35,926 nt of DNA from Desulfobacterales bacterium (GTDB lineage Bacteria > Desulfobacterota > DSM-4660 > Desulfatiglandales > B25-G16). Within the stretch, counting starts at the first letter, position 1. Every line of letters begins with the position of its first letter. This document shows, piece by piece, positions 7,066-14,378 of this stretch. Made by a program: the position numbers and the translations under genes. The notes beneath the pieces were generated by a model. The model was not told the DNA's origin, ran no database searches, and saw only the letters and a program-made list of their open reading frames with translations. The stretch lies in contig JABXJY010000001.1 in NCBI GenBank assembly GCA_013375385.1, positions 1 to 35,926 of the forward strand, written 5' to 3'.

Positions 7066-7152
7066 ATGGACGAGGAGGGTCTAGGTATAAGAGCCCTTGG
7101 GCCTAATGAATTGCTGAAGGAGCGGATACTGCACTGCCTGTCAAGCAAATAG
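7066..7152 (+). CDS. Possible 28-aa small protein
   Basis: A 28-codon ATG frame starts 8 nt after the preceding gene, with AGAG just upstream, and ends in TAG. The peptide is MDEEGLGIRALGPNELLKER followed by ILHCLSSK, a plausible short helix. It overlaps the 3' end of the convergent ATPase gene by 12 nt. There is no known relative. It could be a real small protein, the remnant of a longer gene or chance. Confidence 0.25.
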   Translation: MDEEGLGIRALGPNELLKERILHCLSSK

Positions 7153-8127
7153 GTATTGAGCCGTCCTGTTGAGCATTGCCGGCCCTTGAACCTCTGTCTC
7201 AAAAAGCGGGACGATGGCCCTGTTTCTATCCCCGAAGGCCTGCCAGATCTTTTCCATGTGCTCCTCCTGCATCTTGACGCGATTGAGGACGAACTCTGGC
7301 GAGTCAGGCTTCACCGTCTCCTTCTCGATCAATCCATTGACGATCACCCCCCCTATGGGTATCCCGAATTCATGGAACCAATTGATGAACCGGGTGATGA
7401 CGGCAATAGGCAGGCTTTCCGGTAGTGTAACGAAAAAGAAAGCGGTTTTCTCCGGGTCGGTCAATAATCCCCTTGCATCGGCCATCCGATCCTTGAACTG
7501 GAGAAGGTAATCCATCAGGGGATCCTCCTCACCCTTTCTCTTCCTGCTGTAGGAGAGCTTTTTCCGCAATTCCTTGGCCTCTCCCCGGCTCTTGAGCAGC
7601 TTCTCCACCCACAGGGAGTAAACCTTGGACATCCCCAGGAGCCTTCGGGCATTGGCCGTGGGCGCGGTGTCAAAGACGTAGATCTCATATTCGTCTCGGA
7701 ATATCAGGTCGAGCATGTTCTCAAACATGGCGGATTCTTCGAATGCGGGGTTCATGGTTGCAGACTCCACGAATTCTTCGGCCTTCACCGTGATGTCCGC
7801 GAACTTCAAAAACCAGCCGATCTTATCACGGATCTCCGTCTTGGAGTGCTCGATGGTTTCTTTGGTGTCGATCTCCAGCGCGTAACAGCCTTCCTCGCCG
7901 CTGATCAGCACTGGCTTGCCAAAGACGTCCTGCTTCAGAAGGTTGCTCAGACTGTGGACAGGATTGGTGGAGGCCAGGAGTGTCTTCTTTCCCTGTTGGG
8001 CAAACCACAGGGCCGCGGCTCCGGCCATGATCGTCTTCCCCACCCCTCCCTTTCCCCCAAAAAAGACGTACTTGAGCTCCGGATGGGCCTCTACATACTG
8101 CCTCGTGGTCTGCGTAATCGTGCCCAT
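7141..8127 (-). CDS. ArsA/GET3-like P-loop ATPase with altered switch motifs
   Basis: 328 residues of the ArsA/Get3/MinD class of deviant Walker ATPases. Visible are GGKGGVGKT (residues 24-32) with the signature Lys26, a switch I region STNPVHSLSN (53-62) and switch II DTAPTANARRLL (153-164). In ArsA and Get3 switch I reads DPAHSLSD and switch II DTAPTGH; here both switch I aspartates are Asn (55 and 62) and GH is AN, so hydrolysis may be slow or need a partner. The only cysteine is Cys81; neither the arsenite-binding cysteines of ArsA nor the Get3 CxxC is present, so arsenite pumping is unlikely. It follows the second ATPase by 3 nt with GGGAGGTGA ahead of its ATG, so the two are co-translated and may form a heterodimer (inference). 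Confidence 0.88.
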   Translation of the reverse strand: MGTITQTTRQYVEAHPELKYVFFGGKGGVGKTIMAGAAALWFAQQGKKTLLASTNPVHSLSNLLKQDVFGKPVLISGEEGCYALEIDTKETIEHSKTEIRDKIGWFLKFADITVKAEEFVESATMNPAFEESAMFENMLDLIFRDEYEIYVFDTAPTANARRLLGMSKVYSLWVEKLLKSRGEAKELRKKLSYSRKRKGEEDPLMDYLLQFKDRMADARGLLTDPEKTAFFFVTLPESLPIAVITRFINWFHEFGIPIGGVIVNGLIEKETVKPDSPEFVLNRVKMQEEHMEKIWQAFGDRNRAIVPLFETEVQGPAMLNRTAQYLFA

Positions 8128-8130
8128 ATT

Positions 8131-9111
8131 TCACCTCCCCTCACCGAACATGGCCTCGGCCATCTTCTCAATCATAGGCAATCCAGTGACGTCCCGCTCC
8201 ATCTCCGGAACAAAGGCCAAAACCTCTTGGCCGAAAGTACGTTGGATGTCATCCAGATACTTCTCCTGCATCTCGATGCGGTGGAGCAGATACGCAGGGA
8301 TCTCTTTTTCCTTCAGATCGGGGGGAATGACGCGATTGACAATATACCCGCTCAACGGAACGTCGAACTTGGCAAAGAGCTGGGCAGCATTCTGGGTGTC
8401 CTTGATGATCATCTCCTCAGCCACCAGGACGAAGAAGAAGGCCGTCTTCTCCCTGTCGGTGAGGATGCTAGATGACTTGTTGATCCGGTCCTTGATGTAC
8501 AGGAGCTCGTTGAGGATGTGATCTTCCTCCACCTCTTCCTCCCGCTTTACGATTGCTGCCACCTTGTCGTATTCCCGCATCTCCTCTCGAAGCTGGGTTA
8601 TTTTGTCAATCCAGGTGTCGTAGACCGAGGCCATGCTCAGATAGTAGAGGGCGTGGCCCAGAGGAACGAGGTCGTAGATGTAGTAATCGTAACCCCCTTT
8701 GACAACGATATCGACCACCTCATCGAATATCGCGCTTTCCTCCATGGCCGGCTCGGCGGCCGCGGCCTGGATGTAGCTCTCGATCTCATCTGGTATCCTG
8801 GACAGGCCGTACATGCTGAAGATCTTCTGCCGGATCTCCTCCTGGTATTCCTTGATCCTTCGATCAGCGTCGATCTCCTGGGCATACAGGTTCTCCATGA
8901 TCTCTATAGCCCCCTTGCCGAAGATGTCGCGCTCGAAAATATCGCTCAGGGAAGCCTGGGGGTCTACGGAGAAAACCAGCACGCGATGTCCCTTCTTGGC
9001 CAGATAATAGGCCGTGGCAGCAGAGAAGGTGGTCTTGCCCAGACCTCCTTTTCCTCCAAACATGATATACCTTCGGTCAGGGTATCGGGTGAAAATATCG
9101 GTGATTGAAAT
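8131..9111 (-). CDS. ArsA/GET3-like P-loop ATPase, probable AUU start
   Basis: An ArsA-type ATPase of 326 residues if it starts at ATT (9109-9111). Motifs are GGKGGLGKT (19-27), switch I DPQASLSD (50-57, both aspartates kept) and switch II YDLVPLGHALYYL with His153. It has no cysteine, so the classical arsenite site is absent. The first ATG (9061-9063) would begin one residue before the P-loop and delete the first beta strand, yet the frame stays open upstream and encodes ITDIFTRYPDRRYI, which fits the family N terminus. No ATG, GTG or TTG exists upstream in frame. The ATT has AGGAGG exactly 6 nt upstream, so AUU initiation, known for infC, is the best reading. A sequence error that changes an ATG, or use of the 9063 ATG, are alternatives. 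It lies between the small partner gene (9190-9474) and the other ATPase. Confidence 0.85.
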   Translation of the reverse strand: MSITDIFTRYPDRRYIMFGGKGGLGKTTFSAATAYYLAKKGHRVLVFSVDPQASLSDIFERDIFGKGAIEIMENLYAQEIDADRRIKEYQEEIRQKIFSMYGLSRIPDEIESYIQAAAAEPAMEESAIFDEVVDIVVKGGYDYYIYDLVPLGHALYYLSMASVYDTWIDKITQLREEMREYDKVAAIVKREEEVEEDHILNELLYIKDRINKSSSILTDREKTAFFFVLVAEEMIIKDTQNAAQLFAKFDVPLSGYIVNRVIPPDLKEKEIPAYLLHRIEMQEKYLDDIQRTFGQEVLAFVPEMERDVTGLPMIEKMAEAMFGEGR

Positions 9112-9189
9112 GGCAAACCTCCTTCTGACAGGTTACTCGGGACGCTGTTATTATGAGTTATTCGCTGTATCCGAGCGGGTCTACGCTTC

Positions 9190-9474
9190 TTATGCAAGTG
9201 CGTCCGTGAGGTCCTTTTCACGGAGCATCCTACGCTTCCAGGTCGCTACCTGAGGAACCACGTAGGGAAGAATACGCAGGGAATAATAGGGGGGCAGGAT
9301 CGGCACTCCCAAGAGATCACCCATGGTGATCAAGATGAAGAGATGTTCCATACTCCCGCGGGTCTTGAGGGCAAATCGGGCGGTGTCGTGGGCGGCCATC
9401 CCATAAACGACCTCCCTGGTGGCCCTTAAAGCTCTTTTTAGGACACCTTCTCTTTTCTCTTCCTGCTCGGTCAT
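9190..9474 (-). CDS. Small ArsA-associated protein, copy 2 (cory-CC-star-like)
   Basis: 94 residues, a paralog of the plus-strand protein at 6774-7058; roughly 60-70% of positions look identical by eye. It shares KTRG, HLFILITMGDLLGVPIL, PYYSLR, PYVVPQVATWKR and an acidic-Leu-Thr-Asp end. The start at 9474 follows AGGAGATTGGCC; an upstream in-frame Met (9498) lacks a good ribosome site. It is the first gene of a minus-strand operon driven by a strong promoter (9547-9574), with the two ArsA-like ATPases 78 nt downstream, so a direct link to them is likely. The two copies sit in inverted orientation at the outer edges of the ATPase block. The function is unknown. Confidence 0.85.
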   Translation of the reverse strand: MTEQEEKREGVLKRALRATREVVYGMAAHDTARFALKTRGSMEHLFILITMGDLLGVPILPPYYSLRILPYVVPQVATWKRRMLREKDLTDALA

Positions 9475-9546
9475 GGCCAATCTCCTCTTATGCTCCATCC
9501 TGATTCAATTCTTGCCCTGCTACAAACACCTGCTTTTTCAGTCGCT

Positions 9547-9574
9547 AGTATAGTAACATTGAAAGTAATGTCAA
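9547..9574 (-). promoter_or_regulatory. Sigma-70 promoter of the ArsA-like operon
   Basis: On the minus strand TTGACA (9569-9574), a 16-bp spacer and TATACT (9547-9552), preceded by an A/T-rich run (9576-9595) that could serve as an UP element. The predicted start near 9540 gives a ~65-nt leader. The boxes are close to consensus, implying strong, fairly constant expression. Confidence 0.8.
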
Positions 9575-9649
9575 GTAAAAAATCAAAAAAATCTCGTTAA
9601 CGTCGGATTGGATCAGGCACCTGTTAGCTATTGTTGGAGGTCATTCAAT

Positions 9650-10954
9650 CTAAGGAATGGTATCACCGAAGAGGTTTTTACAGAGAATCGCCTCTTCCCT
9701 GCCTGAGCCGACAGATATGATAGAGGCGGGAACACCAACTAGCTCTTCTATTTTTCTTACATAGGCCTGGACGTTTTTTGGTAATTCTTCAAAGGTCCTT
9801 GCTCCAGAGATATCCCCTTTCCATCCATCCATCTCTTCATAGACAGGACTACAATTGTAGAGGGTAGATAGTCTGGCCGGGACATTCTCAAGTCTCGCTC
9901 CCTGATACTCGTACGCTATGCAGAGGTTAATCGAGTCCAAACCTGTTAGAATATCAAGTTTTGTTATGGCCAGATGGGTCAATCCGTTTATACGGGCCGA
10001 ATATCTGACGACAACCAGGTCAAGCCAGCCACACCTGCGTCGCCTACCAGTGGTGGCACCAAATTCTTGCCCTCTTTCCTGAAGGTAATGACCGGTCTCA
10101 TCAATGAGCTCGCTTACAAATGGACCGCTACCGACCCGGGTTGAATATGCCTTTACAATACCAACAATACTGTCCAATCTCTTTGGACCTATTCCTGCTC
10201 CAGTGCATGCAGCTGCTGCCACAGGATTGGAAGAGGTAACATAAGGATAGGTACCATGGTCAACATCCAAATGTGTGCCTTGGGCACCTTCGAAAAGGAT
10301 GTTTTCTTTCCTTCTCATCGCCTCATCCAGTTCTGTGGAGACATCAACAATAAAGGGGGAAAGTTCATAAGATAGCGAGAGACATCTTTCTGCTATAGGC
10401 TCATATTCCAGTGGCTCGCATCCAAAAAGATTTGTTAGGCAAAAATTCTTCTCGTTGAGATTTGCTTCGAGTTTCTCCTTTAGTATATCTGGTTCCGTTA
10501 AATCAATGGCCCTTATCCCTACCCTGGCTGCCTTATCTTCATAGCACGGACCTACACCTCTTCCAGTGGTCCCGATCTTGGCCTTTCCCTTTGCCCTTTC
10601 ACGGGCTATATCAATGGCCTTATGGTAGGGCATTATCAGATGGGCCCGCTCGCTCAAACCTAACCTTTCAGGGCCAATGGCTACCCCTTTATCACGTAGT
10701 CCCTGTATCTCTTCCAAAAGGACCTCAGGATCAACGACCACCCCGTTACCTATGAGACATCTCGTGTCTGGATAAAGGATCCCAGAAGGTACAAGGTGGA
10801 AAATAGTCTTTTCCCCCTTTACCACAAGCGTGTGTCCTGCGTTATTTCCTCCTTGAAATCTAACTACCCTATTTGCATGAGCACTGAGAAGATCAACCAC
10901 CTTCCCCTTTCCTTCGTCACCCCACTGGGTGCCAACAACAACGACATTAGCCAT
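9650..10954 (-). CDS. purA: Adenylosuccinate synthetase
   Basis: Catalyses GTP-dependent condensation of IMP and aspartate to adenylosuccinate, the first step from IMP to AMP; cytoplasmic homodimer. 434 residues, essentially the E. coli length (432), with no gaps. The N terminus carries QWGDEGKGK with Asp13 and GNNAGHT with His41, the catalytic pair of the family. Later come TTGRRRRCGWLD (IMP/aspartate loop) and a C-terminal SVGSGREEAI. It is the last gene of the minus-strand run; 63 nt separate it from the PAC2 gene upstream. It is not linked to other purine genes here, so it is probably carried as a housekeeping gene in the operon. Confidence 0.98.
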   Translation of the reverse strand: MANVVVVGTQWGDEGKGKVVDLLSAHANRVVRFQGGNNAGHTLVVKGEKTIFHLVPSGILYPDTRCLIGNGVVVDPEVLLEEIQGLRDKGVAIGPERLGLSERAHLIMPYHKAIDIARERAKGKAKIGTTGRGVGPCYEDKAARVGIRAIDLTEPDILKEKLEANLNEKNFCLTNLFGCEPLEYEPIAERCLSLSYELSPFIVDVSTELDEAMRRKENILFEGAQGTHLDVDHGTYPYVTSSNPVAAAACTGAGIGPKRLDSIVGIVKAYSTRVGSGPFVSELIDETGHYLQERGQEFGATTGRRRRCGWLDLVVVRYSARINGLTHLAITKLDILTGLDSINLCIAYEYQGARLENVPARLSTLYNCSPVYEEMDGWKGDISGARTFEELPKNVQAYVRKIEELVGVPASIISVGSGREEAILCKNLFGDTIP

Positions 10955-11017
10955 ATTCTTCTACCTCAAACAGGTTTAACGTCCTCCTTATGAATGACGC
11001 AGAGAGAGGGCGCGTGA

Positions 11018-11869
11018 TTATGAATCCTTAGGCCTGAAAAAATCCTTTATGTTTATAATCTTTGGTGTATCCTTCTTTCGCGCTTCCCCACCTCTAATCT
11101 TTTTAATCTCCTCTATGTGTTCCCTTAATTCTGAATTCTTTTCCAAGATCTCCCCTATTTGATGATCAAATTGCTTCAGAGAACTCTCAAGTTCGAGGGT
11201 ATCAATAGAAAAATCAATGAAAGAGGCAATGAGACTAATAATCCTGACTACCACCCTAAAATTTGTACCCCTCAGGTAGAGCGGGGAGTGGCCCCAAAGC
11301 CCGATAAAGGGGTAGCTTTCTTTTTCCGCCCTCTGCATAATGAGAGAATGTATCCCGGAGGGACCTTCATACTCGATCAGATGAACGTCATTCTTGATGA
11401 AAACCTCTTTCCACTCCTCACAGGAATAGACTCCAGATACTATGGCCTCGGTGTGAAGGACATCATCATACATCCCCCCAATACTGATGATAAGAGAAAC
11501 ACCCCATTGTTTAAACAGATGAAACAGGATCTGAACAAAGGTGGGCCATCTATAATCTGGTTCTTGGGCCTTTAAAAGGATAAGATCATGTTCTCCTTCC
11601 CTGTTGGGGCAAAAATAGAAAGATATCTTTTTTAGATTGAGATCTTGAAGCCTTCCTTCCTTAACAGTAATAACCGGTCTGTTTTGCGTAAACTGGTAAA
11701 AATGGTCTGGATCTACTCTGGCAATCACCGTAGCCCCTTTTTTTCGAATAATGTACTCAATTGACTTCAGCGCAATATTGCCACCATTTGACCAACCGCC
11801 AAATCCGGCAATTAGTACTGGATTATGCAATGGAGGTGCTTGATAATATGTAACAAGGTCTTCAGCCAT
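11018..11869 (-). CDS. PAC2-family protein
   Basis: 283 residues of the PAC2 fold (proteasome-assembling chaperone 2-like, COG2047/COG1938). It is recognised from the N-terminal GFGGWSNGGNIA, the mid motif ISIGGMYDD and the block GLWGHSPLYLRG. In archaea and eukaryotes relatives help proteasome assembly; in bacteria without proteasomes the role is unknown. The last ~60 residues form a charged helix (ending KIINIKDFFRPKDS) that could be a coiled coil. It lies between a sugar aminotransferase and purA, with a 153-nt spacer upstream in which I find no convincing regulatory element. Function not assigned beyond family. Confidence 0.85.
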   Translation of the reverse strand: MAEDLVTYYQAPPLHNPVLIAGFGGWSNGGNIALKSIEYIIRKKGATVIARVDPDHFYQFTQNRPVITVKEGRLQDLNLKKISFYFCPNREGEHDLILLKAQEPDYRWPTFVQILFHLFKQWGVSLIISIGGMYDDVLHTEAIVSGVYSCEEWKEVFIKNDVHLIEYEGPSGIHSLIMQRAEKESYPFIGLWGHSPLYLRGTNFRVVVRIISLIASFIDFSIDTLELESSLKQFDHQIGEILEKNSELREHIEEIKKIRGGEARKKDTPKIINIKDFFRPKDS

Positions 11870-12022
11870 AACTCAATACTCTCCCACTATTGCCCTTATG
11901 TCAACATGACTTTCATTTTGCTGGAGTCCGTTGATAGTCGTCACTCATCTCCGAATTGCAGCTTCCAAGCCCCCTAACCGGGTGATCGGAGGCCGTTGAA
12001 AGGACTACTGACAACTGACTGC

Positions 12023-13174
12023 TTACATCATCTTTAAGAATGTGCCTATTTTTTCTACAATATATTCAATCTGCTCATACCGTAACTCTGGATAAACCGG
12101 TAAAGCGATGGTCTTTGCTGCAGCTTCGATGGAAACAGGACAATCCTCCGGGCGATAACCCAGATACCGAAAACATTCCTGAATATGGAGAGGAACTGGA
12201 TAATAGATCTCGCACCCTATCCCCTGATTGGTTAGATATCTCTTGAGTTCATCTCTCTTGTGACTGATCTTTATTACAAATTGGTTATATATATGTCTTC
12301 CTTTATTCTCAAAGGGGAGTTCGATCTCCTCAATACCCTTCCTGGCGAAAAGCTCTCTATATGCACATGCATTCTCTCTTCTCTTTTCAGTCCACCTATC
12401 AAGATAGTTGAATTTTACAAGGAGAATGGCTGCCTGAAGGTCATCCAACCTAAAACATCCGCCGATAACTTTATGGTGATACTTTGGTTGAGATCCATGG
12501 ACCCTTATTATCTTAAGTCGTTGAAATGCTTCCTCATCACTAGTGGTAACCATGCCCCCATCCCCAAAGGAACCAAGGTTTTTCGAGGGGAAAAAAGAAA
12601 AACAACCATAGTTACCCACGGAACCCGCTCTTTTCAGAGATCCATCACTAGAATTGTATTCTGCTCCAATAGCCTGAGCCGCATCCTCAATAATTACTAT
12701 CCCTAGAGATTTTGCTACTGCTATAATGCTGTCCATATCTGCACATTGCCCAAAAAGATGAACGGGTACTATCGCCTTTAATCGAGACCTCTCTTCAGCG
12801 CTCATAGTAGAAATTCTCTTCTCCAATTTCTCCGGATCAATATTATAGGTAAGATGGTCTATATCTACAAAAACAGGAATAGCACCCAATCTGGCAATTG
12901 AACCGGCGGTGGAAAAAAAGGTATAAGGGGATGTCACTACCAAATCTCCAGGACCAATGCCGGCACTCATCAGGGATATGAGCAAGGCATCGGTGCCTGA
13001 AGAAACGCCCACTGCATACCTGGCCTGAGTGTAGGCGGCTATTTTTCTTTCCAATTCCTCTGCCTTCGGCCCCAGGATAAACCTCTGTGATTCATAAACC
13101 TCCATAGTGGCTGCTATGACCTCTTCTTTGATGGTCTCATACTGTGCCTTTAAATCCAGTAACGGTATATCCAT
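12023..13174 (-). CDS. DegT/DnrJ/EryC1/StrS-type sugar aminotransferase
   Basis: PLP-dependent aminotransferase acting on nucleotide-linked keto sugars for surface polysaccharides; 383 residues, the normal length. The PLP lysine is Lys198 in FPSKNLGSFGDGG. Asp164 (IIEDAAQAIGA) should contact the pyridine nitrogen, and SSGTDAL (58-64) forms the phosphate-binding loop. It begins with the typical IPLLDLKAQYETI. The closest known types are WbpE/WlbC-like UDP-3-keto-uronate or dTDP-keto-hexose aminotransferases; the exact sugar cannot be told. GGGAGG precedes the ATG by 8-9 nt. It sits 27 nt after the yibQ gene, so it is likely in the same transcript, but no other sugar-nucleotide gene is in view. 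Confidence 0.93.
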   Translation of the reverse strand: MDIPLLDLKAQYETIKEEVIAATMEVYESQRFILGPKAEELERKIAAYTQARYAVGVSSGTDALLISLMSAGIGPGDLVVTSPYTFFSTAGSIARLGAIPVFVDIDHLTYNIDPEKLEKRISTMSAEERSRLKAIVPVHLFGQCADMDSIIAVAKSLGIVIIEDAAQAIGAEYNSSDGSLKRAGSVGNYGCFSFFPSKNLGSFGDGGMVTTSDEEAFQRLKIIRVHGSQPKYHHKVIGGCFRLDDLQAAILLVKFNYLDRWTEKRRENACAYRELFARKGIEEIELPFENKGRHIYNQFVIKISHKRDELKRYLTNQGIGCEIYYPVPLHIQECFRYLGYRPEDCPVSIEAAAKTIALPVYPELRYEQIEYIVEKIGTFLKMM

Positions 13175-13201
13175 TCCTGATCCTCCCTGTTATGAATGAT
13201 G

Positions 13202-14365
13202 TCAATTCACCAAGTTAGAAACAGGTACTATCTCAGTCTCATTATTGAGGGTCGCCTGGTATCTCTTTAATAGGTCAAGGGTCTCTTTGTGGGGATGGCC
13301 AATGCCTATAGCCCAGCCTCTATGTCTTGACAGACTCAGCAGCCTCTCCATTTGTATCTTGAGAGCATTTTCCGACAGACCATTATCCAAGAATACATCC
13401 CTGCTGGCTGTCCTAAGGGCCATTTTTTTTGCAACCTTATATCCCACACTACTAGCAGTTGTCTTACTATCAATAAAGTAGAGGCCTCTTCTTTTCAGCT
13501 CAGCCAGCACTATCATCATCTTCTCCTCACTCTCTGTAAATCTCGATCCCATATGGTTATTAACGCCAGCAACAAAAGGTATCTGACTCAAATTCCTATC
13601 AAGCACCTCCAAGATCATTTCTCTATCCATCGATACCAGCAAGACCCCATCTCCCGGATTGATGCCAGGATATCTAATGGGTTCCAGGGGAAGATGAAGC
13701 ATTATTTCCCGTCCCTCTTTCCTGGCCTTTTGGGCAATCAGTCTCGTGTAAGGCGTAAAGGGTAAAACGGAAAAGGTAAGGGGCAGACCGAGCTTCATAA
13801 AGGCACTTGCGAGAGAACTATCATAGCCTAAGTCATCTATTATAATACCGATCTTGGGGCATGATAAACGATGAGGGGCCTCATAGCTGTCTACTATGAT
13901 TCTTAGTCTGTGAGTATAGAGACCGTTACGATAGATATTGTAGACTATTTCATTGTCTGATTCTCTCTCTAACTTGATTTGTATCGGTATGTTTAGATCG
14001 GAAATCCTGCTTCTGATTTCCCTTCCTGTCTTGGAGAGTGAATGACGATGTGGGACCCTTGCCTCTATACTGTAAAAATCCCAATTATAGCCGTCTTTGT
14101 GTCTTGGAAGCACGGATATAAAGAGTATTTTCTCTTGGGGTATCCCCATCGTATAGAATCCATCGGAAATCGCCTTATCTATGAGGCCAATATCTTTTGC
14201 TAACTGCTTTGAAGGGGCAGAGACCTCCTCAAATGGTAGGGGAACCCTTTCCTTATCCAGTCTTAAGACATGACCTATCAAAAGGGCAACAATGACGGCT
14301 ACTAATCCAAGGCCAACAAGGGCGAGACCAAGCTTGCCTTTTCTCCCGTTTTTTGATCCAACCAT
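13202..14365 (-). CDS. Divergent polysaccharide deacetylase (YibQ-like)
   Basis: 387 residues. A basic N terminus and one membrane anchor (~12-35) are followed by a ~120-residue region, then the divergent polysaccharide deacetylase domain (COG2861) from about residue 165. Key segments are IGIIIDDLGYDSS (two Asp where NodB enzymes bind metal), IMLHLPLEP, GVNNHMGSRFTE (the His/Asn zone) and WAIGIGHPHKETLDLL near the end. It is the same family as E. coli YibQ, encoded directly after envC there. Here it follows ctp by 13 nt in the ftsEX-envC-ctp series, which supports a periplasmic role in peptidoglycan processing. The activity of the family is not established. Confidence 0.88.
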   Translation of the reverse strand: MVGSKNGRKGKLGLALVGLGLVAVIVALLIGHVLRLDKERVPLPFEEVSAPSKQLAKDIGLIDKAISDGFYTMGIPQEKILFISVLPRHKDGYNWDFYSIEARVPHRHSLSKTGREIRSRISDLNIPIQIKLERESDNEIVYNIYRNGLYTHRLRIIVDSYEAPHRLSCPKIGIIIDDLGYDSSLASAFMKLGLPLTFSVLPFTPYTRLIAQKARKEGREIMLHLPLEPIRYPGINPGDGVLLVSMDREMILEVLDRNLSQIPFVAGVNNHMGSRFTESEEKMMIVLAELKRRGLYFIDSKTTASSVGYKVAKKMALRTASRDVFLDNGLSENALKIQMERLLSLSRHRGWAIGIGHPHKETLDLLKRYQATLNNETEIVPVSNLVN

Positions 14366-14378
14366 GTAAGGTCCATGC

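Noticed and set aside
8131..9063. ArsA-like ATPase starting at ATG 9063
   Set aside because: This start deletes the first strand of the fold while a family-like N terminus remains open upstream; only a weak AAGG precedes it.
7141..9111. Arsenite efflux operon
   Set aside because: The ATPases lack the arsenite-binding cysteines, and no arsB, acr3, arsR, arsD or arsC is present.
11885..11905. TTGACA on the minus strand ahead of the PAC2 gene
   Set aside because: No -10 box at a suitable distance; transcription would begin at or after the start codon.
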